From: JAHIYU01 sp964476155 | Lineage (GTDB): Bacteria > Krumholzibacteriota > Krumholzibacteriia > LZORAL124-64-63 | DNA length: 24,361 bases | Assembly: GCA_964476155.1 (NCBI GenBank) | Contig: CAYYYS010000040.1 | Location: forward strand, 1 to 24,361 | Direction of reading: 5' to 3' | Shown here: positions 6,255 through 14,272 of the stretch, piece by piece | Position numbering within the stretch: the stretch's first letter is position 1 | Layout: every line of letters starts with the position of its first letter | Made by a program: the position numbers and the translations under genes | Notes under the pieces: generated by a model | The model's database searches: none | What the model saw: the letters and a program-made list of their open reading frames with translations, nothing else | Told to the model about the DNA's origin: nothing

Positions 6255-7670
6255 TTACTTCGCCCGGCATTTTGCAGCCAGGTCGTCGGCCGTACAGGTG
6301 GGATCCAGTAGGCAGTCCAGGTTGCGTTCGGCGCAGTCGTTTACCTTTCGGCTCGCTATGCGCTGGATGTTGATCAGGTGGCGCGCGGAGACGTTGTCGG
6401 TGGTGATGTTCTTGCCGCCCAGGCCGCAGCCGAGGGTCATCGACGGTTGCAGGGCGTTGAACGTGCCGCCGAGGGCGCCCTGCGAGGCGGGCGTGTTGAC
6501 CAGAATGCGCCCCGCGTTCATCTCTGCGGCGAAGCGTTCGATCATCGCTTCGTTGCGCGAGAAGATGCTGGCGGTGTGGCCGAGGCCGCCGTGGTGATTG
6601 ATGCGCCGACACAGATCGACGGCGTGCTCCAGGTCGATGGCCGTATAGGACGCCAGCACCGGCGCCAGAATCTCGTGGGACAGGGGCGAGTGCAACCCGA
6701 CGTCGTCCAACTCGGCGATCAGCAACGTGGTATCCGGCGGCACGTCGATTCCCGCCATCTCGGCGATGCGGGTCGCCGGCTGGCCGATGACCTCGGCGCG
6801 CATGATGCGCCCTGACGAGTTGAAGGCCGTTTCCGAGAGCCGATCCACCTCGTCGCCGGTCACGAAGTAGGCGCCCCGCTTCGCGAATTCGGCGTGGACC
6901 TGTTCGGCATGCAGGGCGCGGATCACGATCGCCTGTTCGCTGGCGCAGATGGTGCCGTTGTCGAAGGTCTTCGACTTGACGATCTGCTCCACGGCGAAGG
7001 GCACGTCGGCACTCTTGCCGATATAGGCGGGCACGTTGCCCGGCCCGACACCGATCGTCGGCGTACCGGACCGATGGGCGGCGCGCACCAGATCCACCGA
7101 ACCGGTGGCCAGGATCAGGGCGGTGGCGCGGTGGCCCATCATGGCCAGGGTCTCGTCCTGCGACGACCGCTTCACCCATTGGATACAATGCTCCGGCGCA
7201 CCGGCCGCCAGCGCGGCCTCGTAACAGATCTTCGCCGCCTTCACCGAGCATTTCTTGGCCGCACCGTGGGGTCGCAAGATGATCGGATTACGCGACTTCA
7301 GCGCGATCAGGATCTTGAAGAGCGTCGTCGACGTGGGATTGGTGATGGGCGTGACCGCGAAAATGGGCCCCATGGGCTGGGCGATCTCGATCATGGCCTT
7401 GTCGTAGTCCACCGACACGACACCCGCGGTCCGCAGGTCCTTGATGTCCTCGTAGACCAGCCAAGTGGCCACGGCGTTCTTGATCACCTTGTCGGCCACC
7501 ACGCCCAGTCGCGTTTCCTGGCACGCCATTTCGGCCAGTTCTACCCGTGCTCCGAAACCCGCCTCGTACACGGCCTTGACGATACGGTCGGTCGCCGCTT
7601 GATCGATACGGGCGAACTCGCTGGTCGCCTGGGTGGCCTGGGTCATGATCTTGTCTATGTCGAGCGCCAT
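6255..7670 (-). CDS. CoA-acylating aldehyde dehydrogenase
   Basis: Predicted 471-residue enzyme converting acetaldehyde (or a similar aldehyde), CoA and NAD+ to acyl-CoA and back. It matches the aldehyde dehydrogenase half of AdhE and EutE/PduP-type proteins: PMGPIFAVTPITNPTSTT near 99, GGTP-like SGTPTIGVGPGN near 201, and the catalytic cysteine C242 in KTFDNGTICASEQA. There is no iron alcohol dehydrogenase half and no clear N-terminal microcompartment targeting helix. The last 30 residues hold four cysteines (NDCAERNLDCLLDPTCTADD...KCRAK), an unusual tail. Start at 7670 follows AAAGG at 8 bases. It stands alone, with no microcompartment shell genes. Exact substrate is not deducible. Confidence 0.9.
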   Translation of the reverse strand: MALDIDKIMTQATQATSEFARIDQAATDRIVKAVYEAGFGARVELAEMACQETRLGVVADKVIKNAVATWLVYEDIKDLRTAGVVSVDYDKAMIEIAQPMGPIFAVTPITNPTSTTLFKILIALKSRNPIILRPHGAAKKCSVKAAKICYEAALAAGAPEHCIQWVKRSSQDETLAMMGHRATALILATGSVDLVRAAHRSGTPTIGVGPGNVPAYIGKSADVPFAVEQIVKSKTFDNGTICASEQAIVIRALHAEQVHAEFAKRGAYFVTGDEVDRLSETAFNSSGRIMRAEVIGQPATRIAEMAGIDVPPDTTLLIAELDDVGLHSPLSHEILAPVLASYTAIDLEHAVDLCRRINHHGGLGHTASIFSRNEAMIERFAAEMNAGRILVNTPASQGALGGTFNALQPSMTLGCGLGGKNITTDNVSARHLINIQRIASRKVNDCAERNLDCLLDPTCTADDLAAKCRAK

Positions 7671-7722
7671 GGCTGGGCCTTTCGGTGTCGGGCGGGCATG
7701 TCGGGTGTCGGCGCCCATCATA

Positions 7723-7899
7723 AAACCAACAACCCGACGATTCCCACTGGAAATCGTCGGAGGACGCTTGGGGATCAGTCTCGCCGGCGGCTTCGCCACG
7801 GAGTGGCTGACCCTGTCCGGCTATTCGCTGGAGATGGAGACTGCGGCCTTGTCGGTGCAGATGCAATGGAGTCTCGGGAAAGACATACAAGACAATTAG
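7723..7899 (+). pseudogene. C-terminal fragment of a possible outer-membrane protein
   Basis: An open plus-strand stretch without a plausible start ends at TAG 7899. Its product has alternating polar and hydrophobic residues (LGISLAGGFATEWL, ALSVQMQWSLGK), resembling the last strands of a beta barrel. No ribosome-binding site precedes it, and a short perfect inverted repeat (CGACGATT/AATCGTCG, 7735-7759) lies in its first part. Identification is weak. It could equally be the non-coding promoter region of the dehydrogenase on the other strand. Confidence 0.25.
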
Positions 7900-7947
7900 C
7901 GGAATAGATAAACTGAATAGACGGTGACATCAACGGTCGAGACGCCG

Positions 7948-8494
7948 TCAGCGAGCCAGATCCCCCAGAGCATAGAAGTTGCGGAGAGCTCCGGCGTTGG
8001 CATGGCTGCCGAGAGTTTCCTGGGCCGAGTTGATGAGTAACATGGCATCCTGGAAATCCACGTCGCCGTTTGCCTGGTGGGCCAAGGCGACGGATCCCTG
8101 TCGTTCGCAGACCGCCAACATGCGCTGTGCGGCCGGATCGGATTCCGAGGCGCTGAGGGCGTCCTCGAAACACAGCAACTCGATCCTGGCCTGATTGAGG
8201 GCGGCCGCGCGTTCGTCAGACAAACCCGCTGCATCGCTGACCGCCACCAGATGCGCGACACGGGCGTGGTCGTACTCGGCCAGACGGGTGAAGATCTCGT
8301 CGAGGCGTGTGTCCTCGGACTGCAGGCGCTCGTAGTGGCGTGCGTAGGTTTTGGCGTAACGGGTGCCGCTGGGCAGCACGGACGGATCGACGATTCTGGG
8401 GATGCGGCCTCTCGTGTTCGGCGGCGAATGTGGTTGATGTGTGGAGAAATAGCGCAACAAGACAGACAGCCATGATCGGCAAAGCGGCTCGCAT
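7948..8494 (-). pseudogene. secreted protein of unknown function, frameshifted after the signal peptide
   Basis: The start at 8494 has an excellent GGAGGT six bases upstream and encodes a clear signal peptide (MRAALPIMAVCLVALFLH, ending TTFAA). That frame turns into arginine-rich nonsense after about residue 35. The frame carrying sensible protein (RYAKTYARHYERLQSEDTRL to ALGDLAR) is shifted by one base and has no start of its own. The switch must lie near 8390-8420, where there is a CCCC run. The mature part is about 150 residues, helical and Ala/Glu-rich, with no family I recognise. The shift may be a sequencing error or a recent mutation. It lies downstream of the symporter, in the same direction; the 247 bases between hold no other gene. 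Confidence 0.6.
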
Positions 8495-8741
8495 TAGAGA
8501 CCTCCGGTCAATAGGCGTCAGGAAGCAGGGAGGAGCTTCCGATGCCGCGTGCATAGCATACTGTACCACGGCCGGGGAGTATGGATTCCAACCTGGTCGT
8601 GGTTTAAGGTGTAATAAAAAGCGCCGCTTCAACATCGCCTCATTCCATTCCCGTAACGATTCTTGGGGACGGACCGGCGCAGGAAGACCGTGGGCCGGTT
8701 CTGGGCCGGGAGCGAGCGGGCTACGTTCGACGGGGTGTCTC

Positions 8742-10301
8742 TCAATGAAAGACCACATGCGCCACCACCAGCAGCGCTCCCAGCACCACACCGAACCACC
8801 CGATAACCGGTGAGGCCACCTGGATCAGCCCCTCTCCCCGCAGCCGCCAGCCATTGCGAACGATCGTCGGCACCGCCACCACCAAAAACGCCGACACGAT
8901 GATCACGCTGGTCAGGATCAGATACGGCGTCTCCGCGAAGATCAGGTTCAGCGCCACGGTGATCGGAATGGTCAACACCAGTCCCGCCCACACCAGTCGC
9001 CGCGACGGGTTGACCAGGAATACCGCCGAGGCGATCAGCACCACGAACCCGTTCTTGATGAAGTAGCTGGCCTTCTTGAAAAACGGATCCAGCGGGAACT
9101 CGGGGTTGGCCAGCTTCACGTAGGCGAAGGAGAACCCGAAGACCACGCCGATCGCCAGCGTCCCCAGGATCGTGCGACGGCCCATGGCCACCACCTGCGC
9201 GTCGGTGGCGTCGGGCCTCAGATGACGCTTGTAGATATCCATCGACCACAGCGTCGATATCGAGTTGAAGATCGAGTCGACACTGCTCATCAGCGACGCG
9301 AACAGTCCACAGAGCACCAGCCCCTTCACGCCCGGCGACAGCAACAATTCGACAATGCGGATATAGGCCTGGTCCGGATCGGCCAGCGCATTGTCACGCC
9401 CCAGGATCCCCACCAGCGCGATGCCCGGCAACACCAGCATGGCCGCTGCGACGAACTTGAAGGCGCCGCCGACCAGCAGGCCGACCTGGGCGTCGCGCAG
9501 GCTCCGCGCGGCCAGTGATCTCTGCAGGATCACCTGGTTGCAGCCCCAGTACTGCAGGTTCAATAGGTGCATGGCGACGATACCCAGCCACGGGAGTTGC
9601 GGGTGGTCGTTGGGCAGATGCAGATGCATGCGGTCACCGACGACAGCCTGAAACTCGCACCAGCCTCCGAGTTCGTTCACGGCCAGCAGCGTGACCGTCA
9701 GGCCGCCGCCCAGCAGCAGCACGAACTGCACGATGTCGGTGCGCACCACCGCGCCGAGACCGCCGAAGTAGGTGTAGGTGGCCGAGAATCCGCCGAGCAG
9801 CACGATCATCACGCAGATGCGCAGACCCGGCGAACCACCGACAGTCGCCTGGAGCGCGTCGCCGTAGAGAATCTCCAGCGCATAGCCGCCCCAGAACAGC
9901 GCTGCGCCCAGATAGAGCGTGCCGTAGAGAAACATCATCAACAGCGAGTAGGTGGTGGCCACCCGCGCGCCGAATTTCTGCTCGAAGAACTGGGTGATGG
10001 TCACGACTTTCGCGCGCAGATAAAGCGGTACGAACACGAAGGCCGCGATGATCAGACCCATCACCGCGTTGAGTTCGAAGTTTGCCTGGGCGAGGCCGAA
10101 GGCGTAGGCCGAGCCGATCACCGCCAGGAAGTGGCCCGCGTGCAGGTTGGTGGCGATGGTCGAGGCGGCGATCGACCACCAGCGCAGGTTGCGTCCGCTG
10201 ACGAAATACTGATCCGGCGTGGCCTCCCTGCTCAGGCGTGCACGCACGGCCACGACCATGACCGTCGCGAAGTAGGCGAGGATGATGAGACCGTCGAGCA
10301 T
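8742..10301 (-). CDS. sodium/solute symporter (SSS family, SGLT-like)
   Basis: Predicted 519-residue inner-membrane carrier with 13-14 hydrophobic segments, taking up a sugar-like or other small solute with sodium. Family features: YFVSGRNLRWWSIAASTIAT near the N-terminus, TITQFFEQKFGARVA, a GGLGAVVRTDIVQ segment, and the sodium-site helix GLFASLMSSVDSIFNSISTL, all in the order of SGLT-type members. Length is within the family range. The start MLDGLIIL at 10301 begins the first membrane helix; the upstream site is weak. Substrate cannot be predicted: no catabolic gene adjoins it. Confidence 0.88.
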   Translation of the reverse strand: MLDGLIILAYFATVMVVAVRARLSREATPDQYFVSGRNLRWWSIAASTIATNLHAGHFLAVIGSAYAFGLAQANFELNAVMGLIIAAFVFVPLYLRAKVVTITQFFEQKFGARVATTYSLLMMFLYGTLYLGAALFWGGYALEILYGDALQATVGGSPGLRICVMIVLLGGFSATYTYFGGLGAVVRTDIVQFVLLLGGGLTVTLLAVNELGGWCEFQAVVGDRMHLHLPNDHPQLPWLGIVAMHLLNLQYWGCNQVILQRSLAARSLRDAQVGLLVGGAFKFVAAAMLVLPGIALVGILGRDNALADPDQAYIRIVELLLSPGVKGLVLCGLFASLMSSVDSIFNSISTLWSMDIYKRHLRPDATDAQVVAMGRRTILGTLAIGVVFGFSFAYVKLANPEFPLDPFFKKASYFIKNGFVVLIASAVFLVNPSRRLVWAGLVLTIPITVALNLIFAETPYLILTSVIIVSAFLVVAVPTIVRNGWRLRGEGLIQVASPVIGWFGVVLGALLVVAHVVFH

Positions 10302-10451
10302 GGTCGTCCGATCGGCGAACGGGTGAACGGTTCGGGGCCGGATGACTATAGCCGCACACGGGGTCCGACTCCAGAGTGAACGCAACACTGCACACTGCTG
10401 TGCACGACTGTTGCTCTACGGTGAGTAGCGGCGAGTTCGGCACGACACGAA

Positions 10452-10476
10452 GGCGGGACGGTCGATCCGTCCCGCC
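10452..10476 (-). terminator. GC-rich hairpin, probable terminator
   Basis: GGCGGGACGG and CCGTCCCGCC form a perfect 10-bp stem with a 5-base loop. It lies 24 bases beyond the TGA of the minus-strand fragment at 10500-10634, so it may be that gene's old terminator. No T tract is present. Confidence 0.5.
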
Positions 10477-10499
10477 CGATCATTTCCGCGATTCCGGTT

Positions 10500-10634
10500 T
10501 CAGTCCCCGGCGCGTTCGGGATCAGCCCGCACACCCAGTTCCTTCAGCAAACGGTTCAGATTGCATACCCCGTTGTTCACTATTCCATACAGGGTGATAC
10601 GCGTAACGACCGGAGACCCCGGTTTCCAGCATAG
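10500..10634 (-). pseudogene. C-terminal gene fragment
   Basis: The minus strand holds an open frame reading TRITLYGIVNNGVCNLNRLL and ending LGVRADPERAGD before TGA at 10502-10500. Composition is protein-like and a hairpin follows, but there is no start with a ribosome-binding site. The ITLYGI...C stretch faintly recalls ArsC/Spx or glutaredoxin-like N-termini. That is a guess, and the usual thiol site is not intact. Confidence 0.3.
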
Positions 10635-10719
10635 GCAGAGCGTTGCCGATCACGTATGCTCAACTCGACAAGTCGACCATGACGTTATGGGGTCGCGATA
10701 CTCGCATAAGGATCCGTCC

Positions 10720-11628
10720 ATGAACGATTCAGCCATTCTCTGCCGCGGCTTGACGAAGTTCTATGGGGCCACGCGCGGCATAGAGGATCTCGACCTGGAG
10801 GTCGAGCGTGGCGAGATCTTCGGCTTCCTCGGTCCCAACGGCGCCGGCAAGACCACCACTATCCGCCTGCTGCTCGACCTGATCCGACCCACGCGCGGCG
10901 CCGCGTCGATCCTCGGCCGCGACTGCCGCACCGAAAGCCCCAACGCCCGGCGCCGTGTAGGCTACCAGCCCGGTGAGTTCAACCTATACGAGTCCCTGAC
11001 CGGCGCACAGCTGATGACCTACCTCGCCTCGCTGCGCGGCGATGTGGATACCGCGACAATGCAGGCTCACGCCGATCGTCTCGGCGCCATCCTGGACCGC
11101 CCCATCGGCACCCTGTCCCACGGCAACAAACAGAAGCTCGCCCTGCTGCAGGCCTTCGCGCCACAACCCGAGCTGCTGATTCTCGACGAACCCACCAGCG
11201 GACTGGACCCGCTGGTGCGGCAGGTCTTCCACGAGATGGTGCGGGAAGTATGCGCCGACGGACGCACAGTCTTTCTCTCGTCGCACGACCTGTCGGAAGT
11301 GGAAAAAACCTGCGACCGCATCGCGACGGTCAAGGCTGGGCGACTGGTGGCGATCGAAAACGTGGCCGAGCTGCGGGCCCGGTCGCTGCGCCTGGTCCGA
11401 CTGGACTGCGCGCGCGTGCCGTCGGTCGACGCCTTCGCCGCCCTGGACGGCGTCGATCGTATCGAGGTCGATGGACACAGCCTGCACTGTCGTGTCCGGG
11501 GACCCCTGGGGCCGGTGTTGAACGCGGCGGCATCCTGCGAAGTGATCGACGTGATCAGCCGCAAGCCCAGTCTCGAGGAGTTCTTCCTGACCCTGTACGG
11601 CCGGGAGGTGAACGGGCATGCTGAGTAG
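10720..11628 (+). CDS. ABC transporter ATP-binding protein (ABC-2 exporter type)
   Basis: Predicted 302-residue ATPase that powers the permease encoded by the next gene. Walker A GPNGAGKTTT at 38-47, signature LSHGNKQ at 132-138, Walker B LLILDEP at 152-158, and the switch histidine in VFLSSHDLSEVE near 182-193. About 90 residues follow the ATPase core, ending SRKPSLEEFFLTLYG, the conserved tail of CcmA/multidrug-type ATPases. ATG 10720 has AAGGA seven bases upstream; earlier in-frame codons are not protein-like. It overlaps the permease start by 11 bases, indicating translational coupling. Substrate is unknown; drugs, lipids or peptides are typical of the class. Confidence 0.92.
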   Translation: MNDSAILCRGLTKFYGATRGIEDLDLEVERGEIFGFLGPNGAGKTTTIRLLLDLIRPTRGAASILGRDCRTESPNARRRVGYQPGEFNLYESLTGAQLMTYLASLRGDVDTATMQAHADRLGAILDRPIGTLSHGNKQKLALLQAFAPQPELLILDEPTSGLDPLVRQVFHEMVREVCADGRTVFLSSHDLSEVEKTCDRIATVKAGRLVAIENVAELRARSLRLVRLDCARVPSVDAFAALDGVDRIEVDGHSLHCRVRGPLGPVLNAAASCEVIDVISRKPSLEEFFLTLYGREVNGHAE

Positions 11629-12406
11629 CATCTACCTGAAGACCTTGCGCGACCTGCGCGGCCTGATCCTGGCCTGGGGCCTGGGCCTGGCCGCCGCCGG
11701 CGCTCTCAACGTGATCTTCTTTCCGGCCTTCCAGCAGCTACCCGAATTGCTGACCTTCCTGAAGAAGCTGCCGCCGGTGTTCAAGTCCTTCCTGGGCGAC
11801 ATCGATGCGGTCTTCACCCTGGCGGGATTTCTCAAGATAAAGCTCTTCGACGTCCTCCCCCTGTTGCTCCCCGTGATGGGAATCTCACAGGCTTCGCGCG
11901 CGCTTAGCGGCGAAGTGGAGGACAAGACCGGCGACATGCTGCTGGCGTTGCCCATCGCCCGTCATCGTGTGGTGCTGGAGAAGTACCTGGCCCTGGCCAC
12001 GGCTGTCACGGCGATCGCCGCGATCATCGTCTGCGGATTGATCATCGCCAGCGCCGCCGTCGGCGCGGACGTCGACACCCGCTTTCTGGTAAACGCGACC
12101 CTGAACGGCTTGCCGCCGACCTGGCTCTTCATGGCCCTGGCCCTGTTCGGCTCGTGCGCCCTGCGGACGAGCCGTCACGCGGCCGTGCTCGCGGCCGGCG
12201 TGCTGATCGGCAGCTATGTCTTCGAGACGGTGCGTTTGATCTCGCCCATGCTGGCCGGCTGGCGTCCGGTGTCGATATTCGCCCACCACCGGGCGGGCGT
12301 GACACTCGACAGCGACCTGTCGCTGACGACGGCCGCGGCGTTCATCGGTTTGTCCATCATGCTGGTCGGGCTGGCGGTACGGGCCTTCGACCGACGAGAT
12401 CTGTAA
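11618..12406 (+). CDS. ABC-2 type permease
   Basis: Predicted 262-residue membrane protein with about six hydrophobic helices: one at residues 15-35, then a periplasmic stretch, then helices near 80-95, 120-150, 168-182, 188-205 and 240-255. The sequence ALSGEVEDKTGDMLLALPIAR near 106 is the cytoplasmic segment (GEE-x-x-G-T/D-x-x-L-L type) common to ABC-2 exporters. It overlaps the ATPase gene by 11 bases and would form the channel as a dimer. A hairpin terminator follows, so the operon has two genes. Confidence 0.85.
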   Translation: MLSSIYLKTLRDLRGLILAWGLGLAAAGALNVIFFPAFQQLPELLTFLKKLPPVFKSFLGDIDAVFTLAGFLKIKLFDVLPLLLPVMGISQASRALSGEVEDKTGDMLLALPIARHRVVLEKYLALATAVTAIAAIIVCGLIIASAAVGADVDTRFLVNATLNGLPPTWLFMALALFGSCALRTSRHAAVLAAGVLIGSYVFETVRLISPMLAGWRPVSIFAHHRAGVTLDSDLSLTTAAAFIGLSIMLVGLAVRAFDRRDL

Positions 12407-12448
12407 TTCCGTTCAAACCTATCTTGTCCCCGGTGCGTCGAAGGGTTA

Positions 12449-12472
12449 ACAACGGCGGGATCCCGCCCGTTG
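12449..12472 (+). terminator. terminator of the ABC exporter operon
   Basis: CAACGG-CGGG and CCCG-CCCGTTG pair around an AT centre, 43 bases after the permease stop. There is no strong T tract (TTGATAATCCC follows), so termination is likely but not certain. From here to 12591 I see no gene. Confidence 0.5.
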
Positions 12473-12591
12473 ATAATCCCTCTCAATAGTGATAATTAAT
12501 TTGCACCATCCCCCAACCCCTTGCGCTTGAATGTCATCGCGAGCGGTGATTAGAGGCTCCGCACGACCACGCAACGGAAGTGAGACCAGAC

Positions 12592-13246
12592 ATGAAGTCG
12601 ACGATCGTTCCGACAGTTCTGTTGTATGTACTCGTGGCGACCACGGCCCACGCCGAGTTCGTTCCCGTCTGAAGGATCACGTCATCGTCTGTGGATACGG
12701 GCGCATCGGCGCGGCCATCTGCAACGAGCTGACCGAGATGGGACCGAACTGGCCGTTATAGAGATGAACGAGGACCGGACTCTCGAGGCCGGGATGATCA
12801 AGGCCGGCGTGAACCGGATCGTCTACCCGGCCCAGCTGGGCGGCGGACGTATCGCGCACATGGTTGGCGACGAAATCGGCTTGGAGAAAACAGTCAATGA
12901 CAAACGAGTGACTGACGTTTTGGACTTTGAACTCAAGGTCTACCGCAACATCGGCAACCATCCCGTCACGCTCCACGAGGTGGAGTTCAAGACAGGATCG
13001 CTGCGAATCCTGACCCTGTTGCAACGCCTGGAGGCCTCGGATCCGGTCAGCAATCCTCACATCGTCGGCGATGTCCTATCCGGCCTGCGCGACTACACCA
13101 TCCACAATTTCCTCAAACTCATGGCCAAGGATGCCGACGACATACACCCGGACAACCTGATCGAGCTACTGGAGGACTGGTTTGTCGATCACATCCAGAC
13201 CTGGGACCGTGCTTATCTGCCGTACGTGCAGAAGCAATACCGCTGA
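12592..13246 (+). pseudogene. mosaic of gene fragments: signal peptide, RCK domain, hemerythrin-like tail
   Basis: Three reading frames carry pieces in order. Frame 1, 12592-12672: a signal peptide (MKSTIVPTVLLYVLVATTAH, then AEFVPV and stop). Frame 3, from about 12669 to 12758: an RCK/TrkA-N nucleotide-binding start (HVIVCGYGRIGAAICNELTE). Frame 2, from about 12752 to 13246: ELAVIEMNEDRTLEA joined directly to MIKAGVNRIVYPAQLGG, pieces normally about 40-50 residues apart in potassium-channel RCK domains. It ends LLEDWFVDHIQTWDRAYLPY, which resembles the C-terminal helix of bacteriohemerythrin with its HxxxxD iron ligands. The middle part is not recognised. At least two internal deletions and frame changes make a functional product unlikely. 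Confidence 0.6.
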
Positions 13247-13279
13247 CCGATATCGTGTTGGTGAAGTCCGAATCGGGGA

Positions 13280-13304
13280 GACCGGCGGTGCATGACCGCC
13301 GGTC
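13280..13304. terminator. bidirectional hairpin between convergent genes
   Basis: GACCGGCGGT pairs perfectly with ACCGCCGGTC around a 5-base loop. It lies 30 bases from each of the converging stop codons (13246 and 13335). No T tract is seen on either side. Confidence 0.6.
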
Positions 13305-13334
13305 CCTCTCTATCCCCCGTCGCGTATCGCGACC

Positions 13335-14063
13335 CTATCTGTAGATGGCCTTCAGATCACTCCAGGTGCGCGCTTCCAATCCCACCGGGCTCCAGCAGCA
13401 TTCTGCGTCGGCCCAGATGGACAGGTTGCCGGGAAAGCCGTAAGTGGTGACAAGATCGGTCCAGACGCCGTCGATCTCGTTGTAGCTTGTGCAGGCTGTG
13501 GGTCTCTCGTCGGTGATCAGGTTGGGCAAGCCCCCGTCAACACAATCCGCGCCGGTGATCTTGACCTTCAACGCGAAGAGATAGTCGGGATCGGCGCACA
13601 GACAGTCCAGCGGCAGGGAGATGTCCCAGGTGCCTTCGGACGGCAAACTCACGCTCCACTCATAGTGCCCACATAGGACGTTCAAGGGCGCCGGACAGTT
13701 GGCGACGGGAGGGGCGTCCACGCTCAACAGGCTGACCTTGATGACCATGTCGCAGGCGGCGGACGTCTGCAGCATGGTGTGGACGGTGGTGATCCGAACA
13801 CCCACATCGCAGTCCTGGCAGGCGGCCCCGGGATCGAAGATCAAGGCGTACTTGTCGGGCGGCGCCAGCCAGCCGGACACGGCGTAGGCGATAGGTTCGA
13901 GGTTCCCGACCAGACAGGTCACCGGGACACGGGACGGGTCGTAGATCCGGGTCTGGGTCGGGTCGACAGGCCTGACAGTGTGGTCGTCGGCGGCGAGTAT
14001 CGGAGAGGTGACAGTGGAAAAGGTCAGGAGCGCGACGGCGCAGACCAGGATCAAGCGTTTCAT
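13335..14063 (-). CDS. secreted Cys-rich protein with WSDLKAIYR C-terminus
   Basis: Predicted 242-residue exported protein. Signal peptide residues 1-24 (ending ILAA); no membrane segment after that. The mature part has about a dozen cysteines, several in close pairs (CQDC, CLC, ECC), suggesting disulfides formed outside the cytoplasm. It ends SPVGLEARTWSDLKAIYR. From memory, tails of the form (T)W-x-x-(I/L)-K-A-(L/I)-YR recur in secreted proteins of Krumholzibacteriota/Eisenbacteria-like genomes and may be a sorting or anchoring signal; that is inference. Start at 14063 follows a G-rich site. I do not recognise a catalytic domain. Its neighbour is an exported thiol/selenol redox protein, but there is a terminator between them. 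Confidence 0.75.
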   Translation of the reverse strand: MKRLILVCAVALLTFSTVTSPILAADDHTVRPVDPTQTRIYDPSRVPVTCLVGNLEPIAYAVSGWLAPPDKYALIFDPGAACQDCDVGVRITTVHTMLQTSAACDMVIKVSLLSVDAPPVANCPAPLNVLCGHYEWSVSLPSEGTWDISLPLDCLCADPDYLFALKVKITGADCVDGGLPNLITDERPTACTSYNEIDGVWTDLVTTYGFPGNLSIWADAECCWSPVGLEARTWSDLKAIYR

Positions 14064-14218
14064 AGTGGATTCCCCCGGAAACAACAGAACCGACCGACAC
14101 GCCCTTTGAGACTCGCCGGTGAACCATGTATCTAAAATATCCTCCATTACCATGATCTCATCGCAAGTGAAATCATATTGCCTCATATTGAAGCCCAATT
14201 CAACCATTTAGGCACTAT

Positions 14219-14252
14219 TAAAAAGCGGGAGGGCGCCAATCGACGTCCTCCC
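14219..14252 (-). terminator. terminator of the selenoprotein gene
   Basis: The minus strand reads GGGAGG, a 14-base loop, CCTCCC, then GCTTTTT. It lies about 20 bases after the stop of the thioredoxin-like gene and closes the metal-uptake/selenoprotein cluster. Confidence 0.7.
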
Positions 14253-14272
14253 ACCAGCTTAAACGCGAACGA

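Larger units (their letters stand above)
10302..10719. other. intergenic region between divergent symporter and ABC genes
   Basis: It holds a 10-bp perfect hairpin at 10452-10476 and a minus-strand coding-like tail at 10500-10634. I see no convincing promoter hexamer pair for either flanking gene. The remaining sequence shows no gene. Confidence 0.5.
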
